Source of the DNA: Cellvibrio sp. OA-2007
GTDB taxonomy: Bacteria; Pseudomonadota; Gammaproteobacteria; Pseudomonadales; Cellvibrionaceae
Direction of reading: 5' to 3'
Length of the DNA: 64,000 bases
Assembly (NCBI RefSeq): GCF_000953825.1
Contig: NZ_BBUL01000020.1
Location: 340,900 to 404,899, forward strand
This document shows positions 21,594 through 30,443 of this stretch, in pieces. Position 1 is the stretch's first letter; every line of letters begins with the position of its first letter. A model generated the notes under the pieces. That model ran no database searches. It saw only the letters and a list, made by a program, of their open reading frames with translations, and was not told where the DNA came from. The translations under genes were made by a program, and so were the position numbers.

Positions 21594-22663
21594 AATCGAA
21601 TCGTCCCTCCAAACCGGAGCGCCGCCCAAATCGTATGGGTGCCAGTGCGACTCCGCGCAACGACCGCCCGCGTCGCGAAGTGCCGCCGCGCGCTGAAAAC
21701 ATCCGCCAACAAGGTGCAGTACAAAGCCAAATGTCCTGGCGCGATAAGTTTGACGCCTGGAGTGCGCACCACAGCAACTCGGCCATCGAAAGCCTGCTGC
21801 GCATGCTGGGTACACCGCTGCAAAGCCTGATGACCTGGCTGGTCATTGCGATTGCTATCGCCCTGCCTGCCGCTTTGTTTGTCGTCTTTAATAATGTGCA
21901 GCAGATTGGCCAGAGCTGGCAGGATTCCAGCCAGATCTCGGTGTTTCTGAAAAAGGATGCCACCGCTAATCAGGCGCAAGATTTACGTGGTCGCTGGGCG
22001 CAGCGGCCGGATGTGGCACAGGCAACTTATATCTCGCCCGAGCAGGCGCTGGAAGAATTTAAACTGGGCTCGGGGCTGGGTGAACTGGCTAATCAGCTCG
22101 ATGAAAACCCGCTGCCGGCGGTCATTCTGATCAAACCTAAAATCGGCGGCAATGCACCCGATGCCTTAACGTCTCTGCAACAGGCGCTAGTGGCTGACCG
22201 GCTGGTGGCCGATGTGCGTCTGGATATGCTCTGGGTTAAACGTTTGCATCAGTTTATTACGGTGGCCGAGCGCTTTGTGGTCGCCTTGGCCGGTTTGTTG
22301 GCTTTGGGGGTGTTGTTGGTGATTGGCAATACCATCCGCATGGCGATCGAAAATCGCCGCGATGAAATAGTGGTAGTCAAGTTGGTTGGCGCTACCGATG
22401 CCTATGTGCGTCGCCCCTTTCTGTATACCGGGCTTTGGTTTGGCGTGGGTGGTGGAATACTGGCCGCGATCCTGTTGGCGATAGGATTTTGGTGGTTATC
22501 GGCGCCAGTTGCCCAGCTCGCTGATCTGTATCAAAGTAGTTTTCGTTTACAGGGTTTAGGTTTTATTGAGAGCCTGCAATTAATCCTATTGGCGGGTTTT
22601 ACCGGTTTGGCGGGCGCTTGGATCGCAGTGGCGCGACATTTGTATCAGATTCAGCCGCGTTGA
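21590..22663 (+). CDS. ftsX: Cell division protein FtsX
   Basis: A 357-residue inner membrane partner of FtsE. An Arg/Pro-rich cytoplasmic N terminus of about 75 residues is followed by a first helix (about 80-103), a periplasmic region of about 110 residues that activates the hydrolase regulator, then three helices at about 224-247, 282-302 and 328-347. Start is GTG at 21590, four bases overlapping ftsE. The N-terminal extension is longer than in E. coli but usual for this order. Confidence 0.95.
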   Translation: MKSNRPSKPERRPNRMGASATPRNDRPRREVPPRAENIRQQGAVQSQMSWRDKFDAWSAHHSNSAIESLLRMLGTPLQSLMTWLVIAIAIALPAALFVVFNNVQQIGQSWQDSSQISVFLKKDATANQAQDLRGRWAQRPDVAQATYISPEQALEEFKLGSGLGELANQLDENPLPAVILIKPKIGGNAPDALTSLQQALVADRLVADVRLDMLWVKRLHQFITVAERFVVALAGLLALGVLLVIGNTIRMAIENRRDEIVVVKLVGATDAYVRRPFLYTGLWFGVGGGILAAILLAIGFWWLSAPVAQLADLYQSSFRLQGLGFIESLQLILLAGFTGLAGAWIAVARHLYQIQPR

Positions 22664-22782
22664 TTGATCCTTTTTATCGTGCCAATAGAAGGTGCAACAT
22701 CCGCGTAAAGTGAACTTTTTGGGTGCTAGCGAAACCAATAAGCGGGTGATACACTCGGGCAATATTGAAATTGGAGGTAAAC

Positions 22783-23643
22783 ATGAGCACAAGCACAAGT
22801 CTGCAACCCATCGGCATTCTCGCCCCCGGTGCAAACCTGAATGCCTATGTTCAGGCGGTCAGCAGCTTCTCTATTCTCACTGTTGAGGAAGAGCAAGAGT
22901 TGGCGCGCGATTTGGTCACCAATGGCAATCTCGATGCAGCCCGTAAATTGGTTATGGCGCATTTGCGCTTTGTGGTACATATCGCCCGCTCTTACAACGG
23001 TTATGGTCTGCCGCTGGGCGATTTGGTACAAGAAGGCAATGTCGGCCTGATGAAAGCCGTTAAACGTTTCGACCCGGATAAGGGTGTGCGTTTGGTGTCA
23101 TTTGCGGTGCATTGGATCAAAGCCGAAATTCACGAATTTATCCTGAAAAACTGGCGTATCGTCAAAATCGCCACCACCAAAGCCCAGCGTAAGCTGTTCT
23201 TTAATCTGCGCGGCGCTAAAAAGCGTTTGGCTTGGCTGAGCAACGATGAGGCCCATGCTGTTGCGGCAGATTTGGGGGTGGATGTTAAACAAGTGCGCGA
23301 AATGGAAGGCCGTTTAGCCTCTTATGACGCGGGTTTTGATGCAGGTGAAGACGACGAAGACGATGGTTATGTCGCACCGGCGCATTACCTCGAAGACAAC
23401 CGCTACGACCCTGCGGTGCGTTTGGAAGAGTCCAATTGGGAAGAATCCAACGTCAATAGTTTGGAAAAGGCGCTGGATAAACTTGATGACCGCAGCCGTG
23501 TCATATTGCAGCGCCGCTGGTTAAATGACGACAAAGCGACCCTGCACGATTTGGCCGCTGAGTACGGTGTTTCTGCTGAGCGCATTCGCCAGTTGGAAAA
23601 AAATGCCATGAATAAAGTCAAAACTATGATGCTGGAAGCCTGA
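22783..23643 (+). CDS. rpoH: RNA polymerase heat-shock sigma factor RpoH
   Basis: Sigma-32 (286 residues). Region 2 includes [18 protein letters not shown]; the RpoH box QRKLFFNLR, which is specific to sigma-32 and binds core RNA polymerase, is present; region 4 ends in the helix-turn-helix [19 protein letters not shown]. The start at 22783 is nine bases after GGAGG and matches the usual N terminus; an earlier ATG at 22765 is not needed. It follows ftsX after 119 bases, which probably carry its own promoters, and ends at a strong terminator. Confidence 0.97.
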   Translation: MSTSTSLQPIGILAPGANLNAYVQAVSSFSILTVEEEQELARDLVTNGNLDAARKLVMAHLRFVVHIARSYNGYGLPLGDLVQEGNVGLMKAVKRFDPDKGVRLVSFAVHWIKAEIHEFILKNWRIVKIATTKAQRKLFFNLRGAKKRLAWLSNDEAHAVAADLGVDVKQVREMEGRLASYDAGFDAGEDDEDDGYVAPAHYLEDNRYDPAVRLEESNWEESNVNSLEKALDKLDDRSRVILQRRWLNDDKATLHDLAAEYGVSAERIRQLEKNAMNKVKTMMLEA

Positions 23644-23666
23644 TCTTCTTACTGACTAGCATGTAC

Positions 23667-23694
23667 AAAAGCCGCGCTTAGCGCGGCTTTTTTA
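23667..23694 (+). terminator. Intrinsic terminator of rpoH
   Basis: AAAAGCCGCGC and GCGCGGCTTTT form an 11-base stem with a TTA loop and a T tail. Confidence 0.92.
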
Positions 23695-23734
23695 TTATCT
23701 GCCCATTTATAAATGCATTGTTAAAGGTGTTATC

Positions 23735-24118
23735 GTGGCGCGACTTTTTTTGATAATCGCCGCTGTTAGCGGCTTTTTTGCGGTTGTTATCGGCGCATTC
23801 GCTGCACATGGCTTGAAAAAACTGCTCGCTCCGGAAATGCTGGATGTGGTGAAAACCGGCGTGCAGTACCAGATGTATCACGCGCTGGCACTGTTGCTGG
23901 TAGGTCTGTGGCTCAGTTATAAACCTGACACATCAGGGTTAAAAGCAAGCGGCTTAGCCTTTATACTGGGCACCCTGTTATTCAGTGGCAGCCTCTACGC
24001 GCTGGCCATGGGCGCGCCGCGCTGGTTGGGGCCGGTGACACCGCTGGGCGGCCTGTGTTTTTTGCTCGGTTGGTTGTTTTTATTGAATGCCGCATGGCGC
24101 GCTAAACCCGCCGACTGA
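23735..24118 (+). CDS. DUF423 inner membrane protein (YgdD-like)
   Basis: A 127-residue, strongly hydrophobic protein with four predicted membrane helices (about 4-24, 46-64, 71-92, 99-119) and the conserved N-terminal segment IGAFAAHGLKK. It begins at GTG (23735). DUF423 proteins are widespread small membrane proteins without a known function. It is 91 bases from rpoH behind a terminator and 29 bases from trmB, with which it may be co-transcribed. Confidence 0.85.
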   Translation: MARLFLIIAAVSGFFAVVIGAFAAHGLKKLLAPEMLDVVKTGVQYQMYHALALLLVGLWLSYKPDTSGLKASGLAFILGTLLFSGSLYALAMGAPRWLGPVTPLGGLCFLLGWLFLLNAAWRAKPAD

Positions 24119-24147
24119 TTTCTTTTACTTCATGATCTGTATCCCAT

Positions 24148-24894
24148 ATGTCTGAATTACCTGAGTTAACGCCGGATCTTGAGTCGGGCGAAGCAGGGTT
24201 TCTTATCAAACCCGAATTTAAACCCAAGTCGATCCGCAGTTTTGTGATTCGCGCCGGGCGTATTACCGTTGGCCAAAAGAATGCGTTTGATACCTGGTGG
24301 CCGGTGTTTGGCTTAAGCCTTTTTAACGGGATGATCGACCCGGAGCAGGTTTTTGGCCGCAAGGCGCCGCTGGTATTGGAAATTGGTTTTGGCATGGGCG
24401 ATTCGCTGCTGGAGATGGCGCGCAATGAGCCGGATAAAAACTTTATTGGTATTGAAGTGCATCCACCCGGTGTGGGGCGTTTGATTAATGTAGCGGGGCT
24501 GGAGAAGCTAACCAATTTGCGCGTGTATATGGCCGATGCCATGGATGTGCTGGAAGATTGTATTCCCGATGGTGCTATCGACCGGTTGCAGTTGTATTTC
24601 CCCGACCCTTGGCACAAGAAAAAACATCACAAGCGCCGCATACTCCAGTCAGCCTTTGTTCAGAAACTTCGCCCTAAGATAGCCGCCGGCGGAATGTTCC
24701 ACATGGCGACTGACTGGCAGGCTTACGCTGAACACATGTTAGAAGTGATGAGTACTGCGCCAGGGTTTACTACAGAGTTTACCGAAACTGGCTATGCCCC
24801 GCGGCCAGATTATCGCCCGATTACCAAGTTTGAAAAACGCGGCGAACGCCTTGGTCATGGCGTGTGGGATTTACTGTACAAAAAAACACCGTAA
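24148..24894 (+). CDS. trmB: tRNA (guanine-46-N7)-methyltransferase TrmB
   Basis: A 248-residue SAM-dependent enzyme that makes m7G46 in the variable loop of tRNAs. Motif I is LEIGFGMGDSLLEMA, followed by IGIEVHPPGVGRL, and the catalytic PDPWHKKKHHKRR segment; the C-terminal RPITKFEKRGERLGHGVWDL is diagnostic of the family. Translation begins at ATG 24148. Co-directional with the DUF423 gene. Confidence 0.96.
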   Translation: MSELPELTPDLESGEAGFLIKPEFKPKSIRSFVIRAGRITVGQKNAFDTWWPVFGLSLFNGMIDPEQVFGRKAPLVLEIGFGMGDSLLEMARNEPDKNFIGIEVHPPGVGRLINVAGLEKLTNLRVYMADAMDVLEDCIPDGAIDRLQLYFPDPWHKKKHHKRRILQSAFVQKLRPKIAAGGMFHMATDWQAYAEHMLEVMSTAPGFTTEFTETGYAPRPDYRPITKFEKRGERLGHGVWDLLYKKTP

Positions 24895-25073
24895 ATTGGC
24901 ATAAATTGCTTTAATTTGTTAATGTAACCAGCTGAAAATAATCATGAAATGGAGTTCAGTGGGCAATCAATTTTGAGATCGTTAATGATCGATATGTTTT
25001 ACTATTTTTAGAATGTAATCAATCGAGGGAATCAGATTGTCTTTGGAACCTCGCTATCTTCTACGGAGAACAA

Positions 25074-26120
25074 ATGGCTATGAAACACACACACTTACTC
25101 GCTTTATCAGCTGCTATTGCGGCTGTCATTTCAACCGGCGCCAGCGCTGATAATCACAAAGTAGAAATTCACGCTGATGTTGGCCGTACTTTTTTTGACG
25201 AGCCTTTAGAAGATGCCAACAACTGGGGTATGGGCGTAGGTTTTGCCCTGACTGAAAATTGGATGTTGGATTTGGTTGCCAGCCGTTGGGACAGTGAAAC
25301 CCAATCGGGCGCAGTTGATGTAGATGGCACCCAATACCGTATGGATATGCTGTATCACATCAATACTGAGAGCGCATGGCGCCCCTATGTTGCCTTTGGT
25401 GTAGGCGATCAAAAGCGTGAATTCAATGCCAAGTCACCTTCTTCAGAGCGCGACACGCTGCTCAACTTGGGTGCTGGTATCAAGCGCAGCCTTGGCGATA
25501 ACTGGCAGTTCCGCACTGATGTGCGCGCATTCAATAGCCTCGACAATGAATATACTGATCTTGCGGTAACCGCAGGTATTGGTTACGCATTTGGCAAAAC
25601 CTCAAGCCCTGCTCCTGCGCCAGCCCCAGTTGCTGCGCCAGTAGAGTTGGATAGCGATGGTGATGGTGTACTTGACTCTAAAGACCAGTGCCCAGACACC
25701 CCTAAAGTGAACAAGGTAGATGACGTTGGCTGTACGTTGAAGTTGACTGAAACTGTAGCGATCAAGTTAAACATCACTTTCGATTCAGCCAAGTCAATTA
25801 TCAAGCCTGAGTTTGAAAGTGAAGTAGCCAACTTGGCCACTTTCATGAATCAATACGCTGATACTGTGGTGACTGTTGAAGGCCATACTGACAGCCAAGG
25901 TTCTGAAGTTTATAACCAAAAACTGTCGCAAAGCCGTGCTGATGCAGTGAAAGCTGCTTTGATTACCAAATACGGTATTGGTGCTGATCGTGTGAAGGCA
26001 ATTGGTTACGGTGAAGCTAAGCCGATTGCGGACAATATGTACGCGCCAGGCCGTGAGCAAAACCGTCGTGTAGTAGGTCAGGTTTCTACCAAAGTGACTA
26101 CTATCGAAAAACGCAATTAA
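25074..26120 (+). CDS. OmpA/OprF-like outer membrane protein
   Basis: A 348-residue protein with a signal peptide (to about residue 25, ASA-D), an eight-strand beta-barrel domain (about 26-175), an Ala/Pro hinge, a thrombospondin type-3 calcium motif (DSDGDGVLDSKDQCPDTP) and a C-terminal OmpA peptidoglycan-binding domain (about 230-340) with VEGHTDSQGS and SQSRADAVK. It anchors the outer membrane to peptidoglycan. The start has GGAG eight bases before it. The 178-base leader region upstream should hold its promoter; an intrinsic terminator follows. Confidence 0.93.
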   Translation: MAMKHTHLLALSAAIAAVISTGASADNHKVEIHADVGRTFFDEPLEDANNWGMGVGFALTENWMLDLVASRWDSETQSGAVDVDGTQYRMDMLYHINTESAWRPYVAFGVGDQKREFNAKSPSSERDTLLNLGAGIKRSLGDNWQFRTDVRAFNSLDNEYTDLAVTAGIGYAFGKTSSPAPAPAPVAAPVELDSDGDGVLDSKDQCPDTPKVNKVDDVGCTLKLTETVAIKLNITFDSAKSIIKPEFESEVANLATFMNQYADTVVTVEGHTDSQGSEVYNQKLSQSRADAVKAALITKYGIGADRVKAIGYGEAKPIADNMYAPGREQNRRVVGQVSTKVTTIEKRN

Positions 26121-26138
26121 TCTTCGGATAGTTGCTGA

Positions 26139-26167
26139 ATAACCCGGCCATCGCGCCGGGTTTTTTA
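26139..26167 (+). terminator. Intrinsic terminator of the OmpA-like gene
   Basis: AACCCGGC (26141-26148) pairs with GCCGGGTT (26155-26162), followed by T6. Confidence 0.88.
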
Positions 26168-26186
26168 TGGCTGCCGAATAGGGCAG

Positions 26187-27047
26187 TTATTGCTTGCTGA
26201 GCAGTGTTGCATAGCCGCTGCGAAAATCCGGATGGCAAAAGCGATACCCTGATGCCAGTAGTCGCTGGTTGCTAATCCGTTTATTGCCGCGCTCATTAAC
26301 TGCATCCGCTGCTAGAAAATCCTCAGCTCCCAGCTGCTCAGCTATCCAACTCACCACCTCTATCATAGGGGTGGGCGATGAGTCGCTGGCGAGATAAAGC
26401 GAATCCAGCGTTTGCTGTTTGCTCTGCTCAATGAAATGAGCCAGCACACCCGCGCAGTCATCCGCATGAATACGATTGGTGAAATGCGGGCTGGCCGAGG
26501 CGCGTTGTTGTGCGACTTGGTCGATCAAGCGGCGTCTACCAGGGCCGTAAATTCCGCTAAAACGCAGGATGATATGGGCATAGCCGCTTTGCACGATCAG
26601 CTGTTCCGCTTCCAAGAGACGTTTGCCGCTAAAACCTTCCGGTGTGGTGGGCGATGTTTCATCTACCCAGCTGCCATCTTGCTGCCCATAGACGGCGGTG
26701 CTGGAGACAAACAGGATCAGGCGTGGCTTCTGTTGCTGTAAATCCAAGGCCTGCAGAAGCACTTGGCAGCTGTCCACATAGGCCTGTTTATAGCCTGCAT
26801 CGCTTCGCTCCCCGGGTGTCATGCTGATAACGATGATGTTAAATTCTTCTGCTAACAGCGAGCGCATTTGCTCGAGATTGGTGGCATCACCTGAGCGATA
26901 GTGTAAGTAGGGTAAGTGATCACATACCGAGCGGCGCAGCCCGGTGACTTGATAGCCAAATGGGTGCAATTGCAGTGCGAGGCGCTGGCCAATATCGCCA
27001 CAGCCGATAATCAGGCATTTTTCTGGTGAAGATAGGTTAATTGTCAT
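26187..27047 (-). CDS. NAD(P)-binding epimerase/reductase, YeeZ-like
   Basis: A 286-residue extended-SDR-type Rossmann protein. The nucleotide-binding motif is GCGDIGQRLA (about residues 15-24), with SSTAVYGQQDG and a YGPGRRRLI segment typical of the YeeZ branch; the YxxxK pair of active SDRs is not clearly present. It is likely a cytoplasmic sugar-nucleotide epimerase-like protein whose substrate is unknown. It is divergent from oxyR, so it may share the regulatory region with it. Confidence 0.75.
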   Translation of the reverse strand: MTINLSSPEKCLIIGCGDIGQRLALQLHPFGYQVTGLRRSVCDHLPYLHYRSGDATNLEQMRSLLAEEFNIIVISMTPGERSDAGYKQAYVDSCQVLLQALDLQQQKPRLILFVSSTAVYGQQDGSWVDETSPTTPEGFSGKRLLEAEQLIVQSGYAHIILRFSGIYGPGRRRLIDQVAQQRASASPHFTNRIHADDCAGVLAHFIEQSKQQTLDSLYLASDSSPTPMIEVVSWIAEQLGAEDFLAADAVNERGNKRISNQRLLASGYRFCHPDFRSGYATLLSKQ

Positions 27048-27068
27048 TTGATAAATGCCTTATATCTG

Positions 27069-27083
27069 ATAGTTTTAGGCTAT
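27069..27083. promoter_or_regulatory. Predicted OxyR binding element upstream of oxyR
   Basis: ATAG, seven bases, CTAT: exactly one dimer half of the known OxyR consensus. It lies 31 bases before the oxyR start, in the 66-base space shared with the divergent YeeZ-like gene. The second half-site at the usual spacing is not well conserved. Confidence 0.55.
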
Positions 27084-27113
27084 TCATAAAAGCCAAGCTA
27101 ATGGAGCTGCATT

Positions 27114-28028
27114 ATGACCCTTACCGAGTTGCGCTATATAGTCACACTTGCTCAAGAACAACATTTTGGCCGCGCGGCGGATCGCTGTTATGTGAGCCAG
27201 CCCACCCTGAGTATCGCGGTCAAAAAACTGGAAGACGAGCTGGGGGTAGCCTTGTTTGAGCGCACCAAGTCTCGCGTGCAGCCAACCCCCTTGGGTGAGC
27301 AGATTGTGGCGCAGGCGCATTTGGTGCTGGAGCAAACGGCGGCGATTAAAGATCTGGCCGACGCAGGTAAAGACCAGCTCAGTAGTCCCTTATCGGTGGG
27401 GGCGATTTTTACTATAGGGCCTTATCTGCTGCCGAAGTTTATCCCTCATTTACAGCAGTTGGCGAGCAAAATGCCGCTCTACGTGGAAGAGGGCTACACT
27501 CACAATCTGCGCAAAAAACTGCGCAATGGCGAGTTGGATGTGATTATCGTCGCGTTGCCCTTTGTGGAGCCGGATGTGGTGACCCAAGCGCTGTATGAAG
27601 AACCCTTTGTGGTGCTTATGCCGAAAGATCACCCCCTCGCCGCCAAAGAGCAGGTAGATCAAGCGGATCTCAGTCATGAGCAGCTGCTGTTGCTGGGTGA
27701 GGGGCACTGCTTCCGCGATCAGGTGTTAACCACTTGCCCCAGTGTGCAGCATGCCAGCGAAGCCAGTGCCAACAGCAGCAATGTGCGCACCGCCGCTGAA
27801 GGCAGTTCGCTGGAAACCCTGCGCCATATGGTTGCCTCTGGTTTGGGCTTGACCATTTTGCCCGCCTCGGCTGCCGAGAGTTCGCTCTACAGTTCAGATG
27901 TATTGGTCACTCGCCCCTTTACCGAACCATCGCCCAGCCGTACCGTCGCGCTCGCATGGCGCGCCAGCTTCCCGCGCCATAAGGCGATAGATGCATTGCG
28001 CACGGCGATTAAAGCCTGTCGACACTAA
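27114..28028 (+). CDS. oxyR: Hydrogen-peroxide sensor OxyR (LysR family)
   Basis: A 304-residue LysR-type regulator with the N-terminal winged helix-turn-helix (residues 1-60) and an effector domain. The redox pair is exact: Cys199 in GEGHCFRDQ and Cys208 in LTTC, the same numbers as in E. coli OxyR, with the preceding His198. Peroxide oxidises Cys199, forming the disulfide that activates catalase and alkyl hydroperoxide reductase genes. GGAG precedes the ATG. recG follows after 12 bases, the oxyR-recG order of Pseudomonas. Confidence 0.95.
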   Translation: MTLTELRYIVTLAQEQHFGRAADRCYVSQPTLSIAVKKLEDELGVALFERTKSRVQPTPLGEQIVAQAHLVLEQTAAIKDLADAGKDQLSSPLSVGAIFTIGPYLLPKFIPHLQQLASKMPLYVEEGYTHNLRKKLRNGELDVIIVALPFVEPDVVTQALYEEPFVVLMPKDHPLAAKEQVDQADLSHEQLLLLGEGHCFRDQVLTTCPSVQHASEASANSSNVRTAAEGSSLETLRHMVASGLGLTILPASAAESSLYSSDVLVTRPFTEPSPSRTVALAWRASFPRHKAIDALRTAIKACRH

Positions 28029-28040
28029 TTACGACGGGTA

Positions 28041-30164
28041 ATGTCTACCTTGGCAGTTGCTGGTGAGAAAACCCTCAATCAAATCCCCGCTAGCGCCTTA
28101 AAGGGTGTTGGTGCGGCTTTGGCTGCTAAATTGGCGAAAATCGGCCTATTTAGCCTGCAAGATGTGCTGTTACATCTTCCTCTGCGCTATATGGATCGCA
28201 CCCGTATTACCGCGATTGGCGCGCTGCAACCCAATATGAATGCGGTGATTGAGGCGGAAGTGCGCGCCTGCGATGTGGTGTTTGGCAAGCGCCGCAGCTT
28301 GGTGTGCAAGGTGCAGGATGGCACAGGTACGATTACGCTGCGGTTCTATCACTTTAACAATGCGCAAAAGCAGCGTTTGGTGAGTGGCACACGGCTGCGG
28401 ATTTTTGGCGAAACCCGCCGTGGTGCCTCGGGTTTGGAAATGTATCACCCCGAATACGATGAGTTGAGTACCGCCGCGCCGCTGCCACTGGAGCAATCGC
28501 TCACGCCGATTTACCCCGCCACCGAAGGGCTAACCCAGCCGCGTATGCGTTCGCTTGCACTGCAGGCGCTGACCTGGCTCGATAAACACGCGCTGCAAGA
28601 GCTGCTGCCGGAGCGTGTGCGCCGCCAACTCAAACAATCCTCCCTCGCCGATGCCCTGCGCTACCTGCACCAACCGCCGACTAACGCCAATATCCAGCAA
28701 TTAATGGATGGGGAGCATCCCTACCAGCAGCGTTTGGCGTTTGAAGAGTTACTCGCCCATCACCTGAGCTTGCTGTTACTGCGCCGCGAAACCCAAGCAG
28801 ATGGCGCTACTCGCCTGAATTTGGATGAGGGTTTGCAAGCGCGCTTTTTGGCGCAACTGGGGTTTAACCTGACCCGCGCCCAGCGCCGTGTTGTGGATGA
28901 AATTGCCGCCGATCTGGCCAAGCCGATTCCCATGTTGCGGCTGGTGCAGGGCGATGTGGGTTCCGGCAAAACCGTGGTGGCGGCGCTGGCGGCATTGGCG
29001 GCAGTTGCCAGCGGCAAACAGGCGGCGATTATGGCGCCGACCGAAATCCTTGCCGAGCAGCACCGCCTTAACTTTGGCAAATGGCTGGAGCCGCTGGGCA
29101 TTAGCCTCGGTTGGCTCACCGGCAAGTTAAAAGTGGCCGAGCGGCGCACCCAGTTGGCGGCTATCGCCAGCGGCGCGGCGCAAGTGGTGGTGGGCACCCA
29201 TGCACTGTTTCAAGAGTCGGTGGAGTTTGCCAATTTGGGGTTGATAGTGATCGATGAACAGCACCGTTTTGGTGTGCATCAGCGGCTAACCCTATCGGAA
29301 AAAGGCACAAGTGGGGATGAAAATCGGCGATTTGGCCTGCTTCGCCCCCACCAATTGATTATGACCGCCACGCCTATCCCACGCACCTTGGCGATGAGTG
29401 CTTATGCGGATTTGGACTGCTCGGTGATCGATGAATTGCCACCGGGGCGAACGCCGATTACGACGGTAGTGATCAGTGATAACCGCCGCGAAGAGGTGAT
29501 TGAGCGGGTGCGTTTGGCCTGTGAGCAGGGGAGGCAAGCTTACTGGGTGTGTACGCTCATCGAAGAGTCGGAAACTCTGGAGGCGCAGGCGGCGGAGGCA
29601 ACTGCAGCGAATCTCACCGAATCCCTGCCGCATCTGCGCATCGGGCTGATTCACGGCCGTTTGAAACCGGCGGAAAAAGAAGCGGTGATGGCATCCTTCA
29701 AAGCCAACGAGCTGGATTTACTGGTCGCCACCACAGTGATTGAAGTGGGGGTGGATGTACCCAATGCCAGTTTGATGATTATCGAAAACCCCGAGCGCCT
29801 TGGCCTTGCGCAATTGCACCAGCTGCGCGGGCGGGTCGGGCGGGGGTCGGCGGCGAGTCACTGTGTGTTGCTGTATGGTTCGCCGCTATCGAATAACAGC
29901 CGTGAGCGGCTACGAGTAATGCGTGAAAGTAGCGACGGCTTTTATATCGCCGAGCAGGATTTACTGCTGCGCGGCCCCGGCGAGGTGCTGGGCACCCGTC
30001 AAACCGGTGAAATGCAATTCAAAATCGCCGATTTGCAGCGCGACAGCCATTTATTGCCCGATGTAAAAGATGCCGCGCTGTTGTTGATGAGTGATTACCC
30101 TCAACTTTGCAACCAGCTGGTACTGCGCTGGTTGGGTGATAGTCAGCGATATTTGCAGGTGTAG
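28041..30164 (+). CDS. recG: ATP-dependent DNA helicase RecG
   Basis: A 707-residue helicase that regresses stalled forks and branch-migrates Holliday junctions. It has the N-terminal wedge/OB domain (about 60-165), Walker A GDVGSGKT near residue 305, the DEQHRFG box (DExH), TATPIPRTLAM (motif III), and the motif VI segment QLHQLRGRVGRG. All motifs are complete. It lies 12 bases downstream of oxyR and is probably read from the same transcript, which would tie a repair helicase to oxidative-stress control. Confidence 0.97.
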   Translation: MSTLAVAGEKTLNQIPASALKGVGAALAAKLAKIGLFSLQDVLLHLPLRYMDRTRITAIGALQPNMNAVIEAEVRACDVVFGKRRSLVCKVQDGTGTITLRFYHFNNAQKQRLVSGTRLRIFGETRRGASGLEMYHPEYDELSTAAPLPLEQSLTPIYPATEGLTQPRMRSLALQALTWLDKHALQELLPERVRRQLKQSSLADALRYLHQPPTNANIQQLMDGEHPYQQRLAFEELLAHHLSLLLLRRETQADGATRLNLDEGLQARFLAQLGFNLTRAQRRVVDEIAADLAKPIPMLRLVQGDVGSGKTVVAALAALAAVASGKQAAIMAPTEILAEQHRLNFGKWLEPLGISLGWLTGKLKVAERRTQLAAIASGAAQVVVGTHALFQESVEFANLGLIVIDEQHRFGVHQRLTLSEKGTSGDENRRFGLLRPHQLIMTATPIPRTLAMSAYADLDCSVIDELPPGRTPITTVVISDNRREEVIERVRLACEQGRQAYWVCTLIEESETLEAQAAEATAANLTESLPHLRIGLIHGRLKPAEKEAVMASFKANELDLLVATTVIEVGVDVPNASLMIIENPERLGLAQLHQLRGRVGRGSAASHCVLLYGSPLSNNSRERLRVMRESSDGFYIAEQDLLLRGPGEVLGTRQTGEMQFKIADLQRDSHLLPDVKDAALLLMSDYPQLCNQLVLRWLGDSQRYLQV

Positions 30165-30443
30165 TGGTTGGATTGATACGGCTGTGGCGGTTGTTTTTGC
30201 ATTGAGATGAGAACTGCTCCAATTTTTAGCCGGGTTATTTTTATCTTCTTTCATATTGATCTGTGCACCCTTAAATTTGAACTATGCTTGGATAGATCCT
30301 GTGCTGGGAAACCATGACTGCAGTCGTGATCTGATTCGGCCAAATATGATTTTTTTGCTGGATTACACACATCGAACTAAGATGTTTAGAGTCATTTAAC
30401 CCTATGCATATCAACCACTTGCAGATATTAAGAGGAGTAGGCC
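30165..30443. other. Intergenic region before the YbaK-HDOD gene
   Basis: About 280 bases. Apart from AGAGGAG just before the downstream GTG start, I see no clear promoter, RNA gene or terminator for recG. Confidence 0.4.

Noticed and set aside
22712..22739. GAACTT upstream of rpoH as a sigma-E promoter
   Set aside because: Sixteen or 17 bases downstream the sequence is ACCAA or CCAAT, not TCTGA, so the second element is missing.
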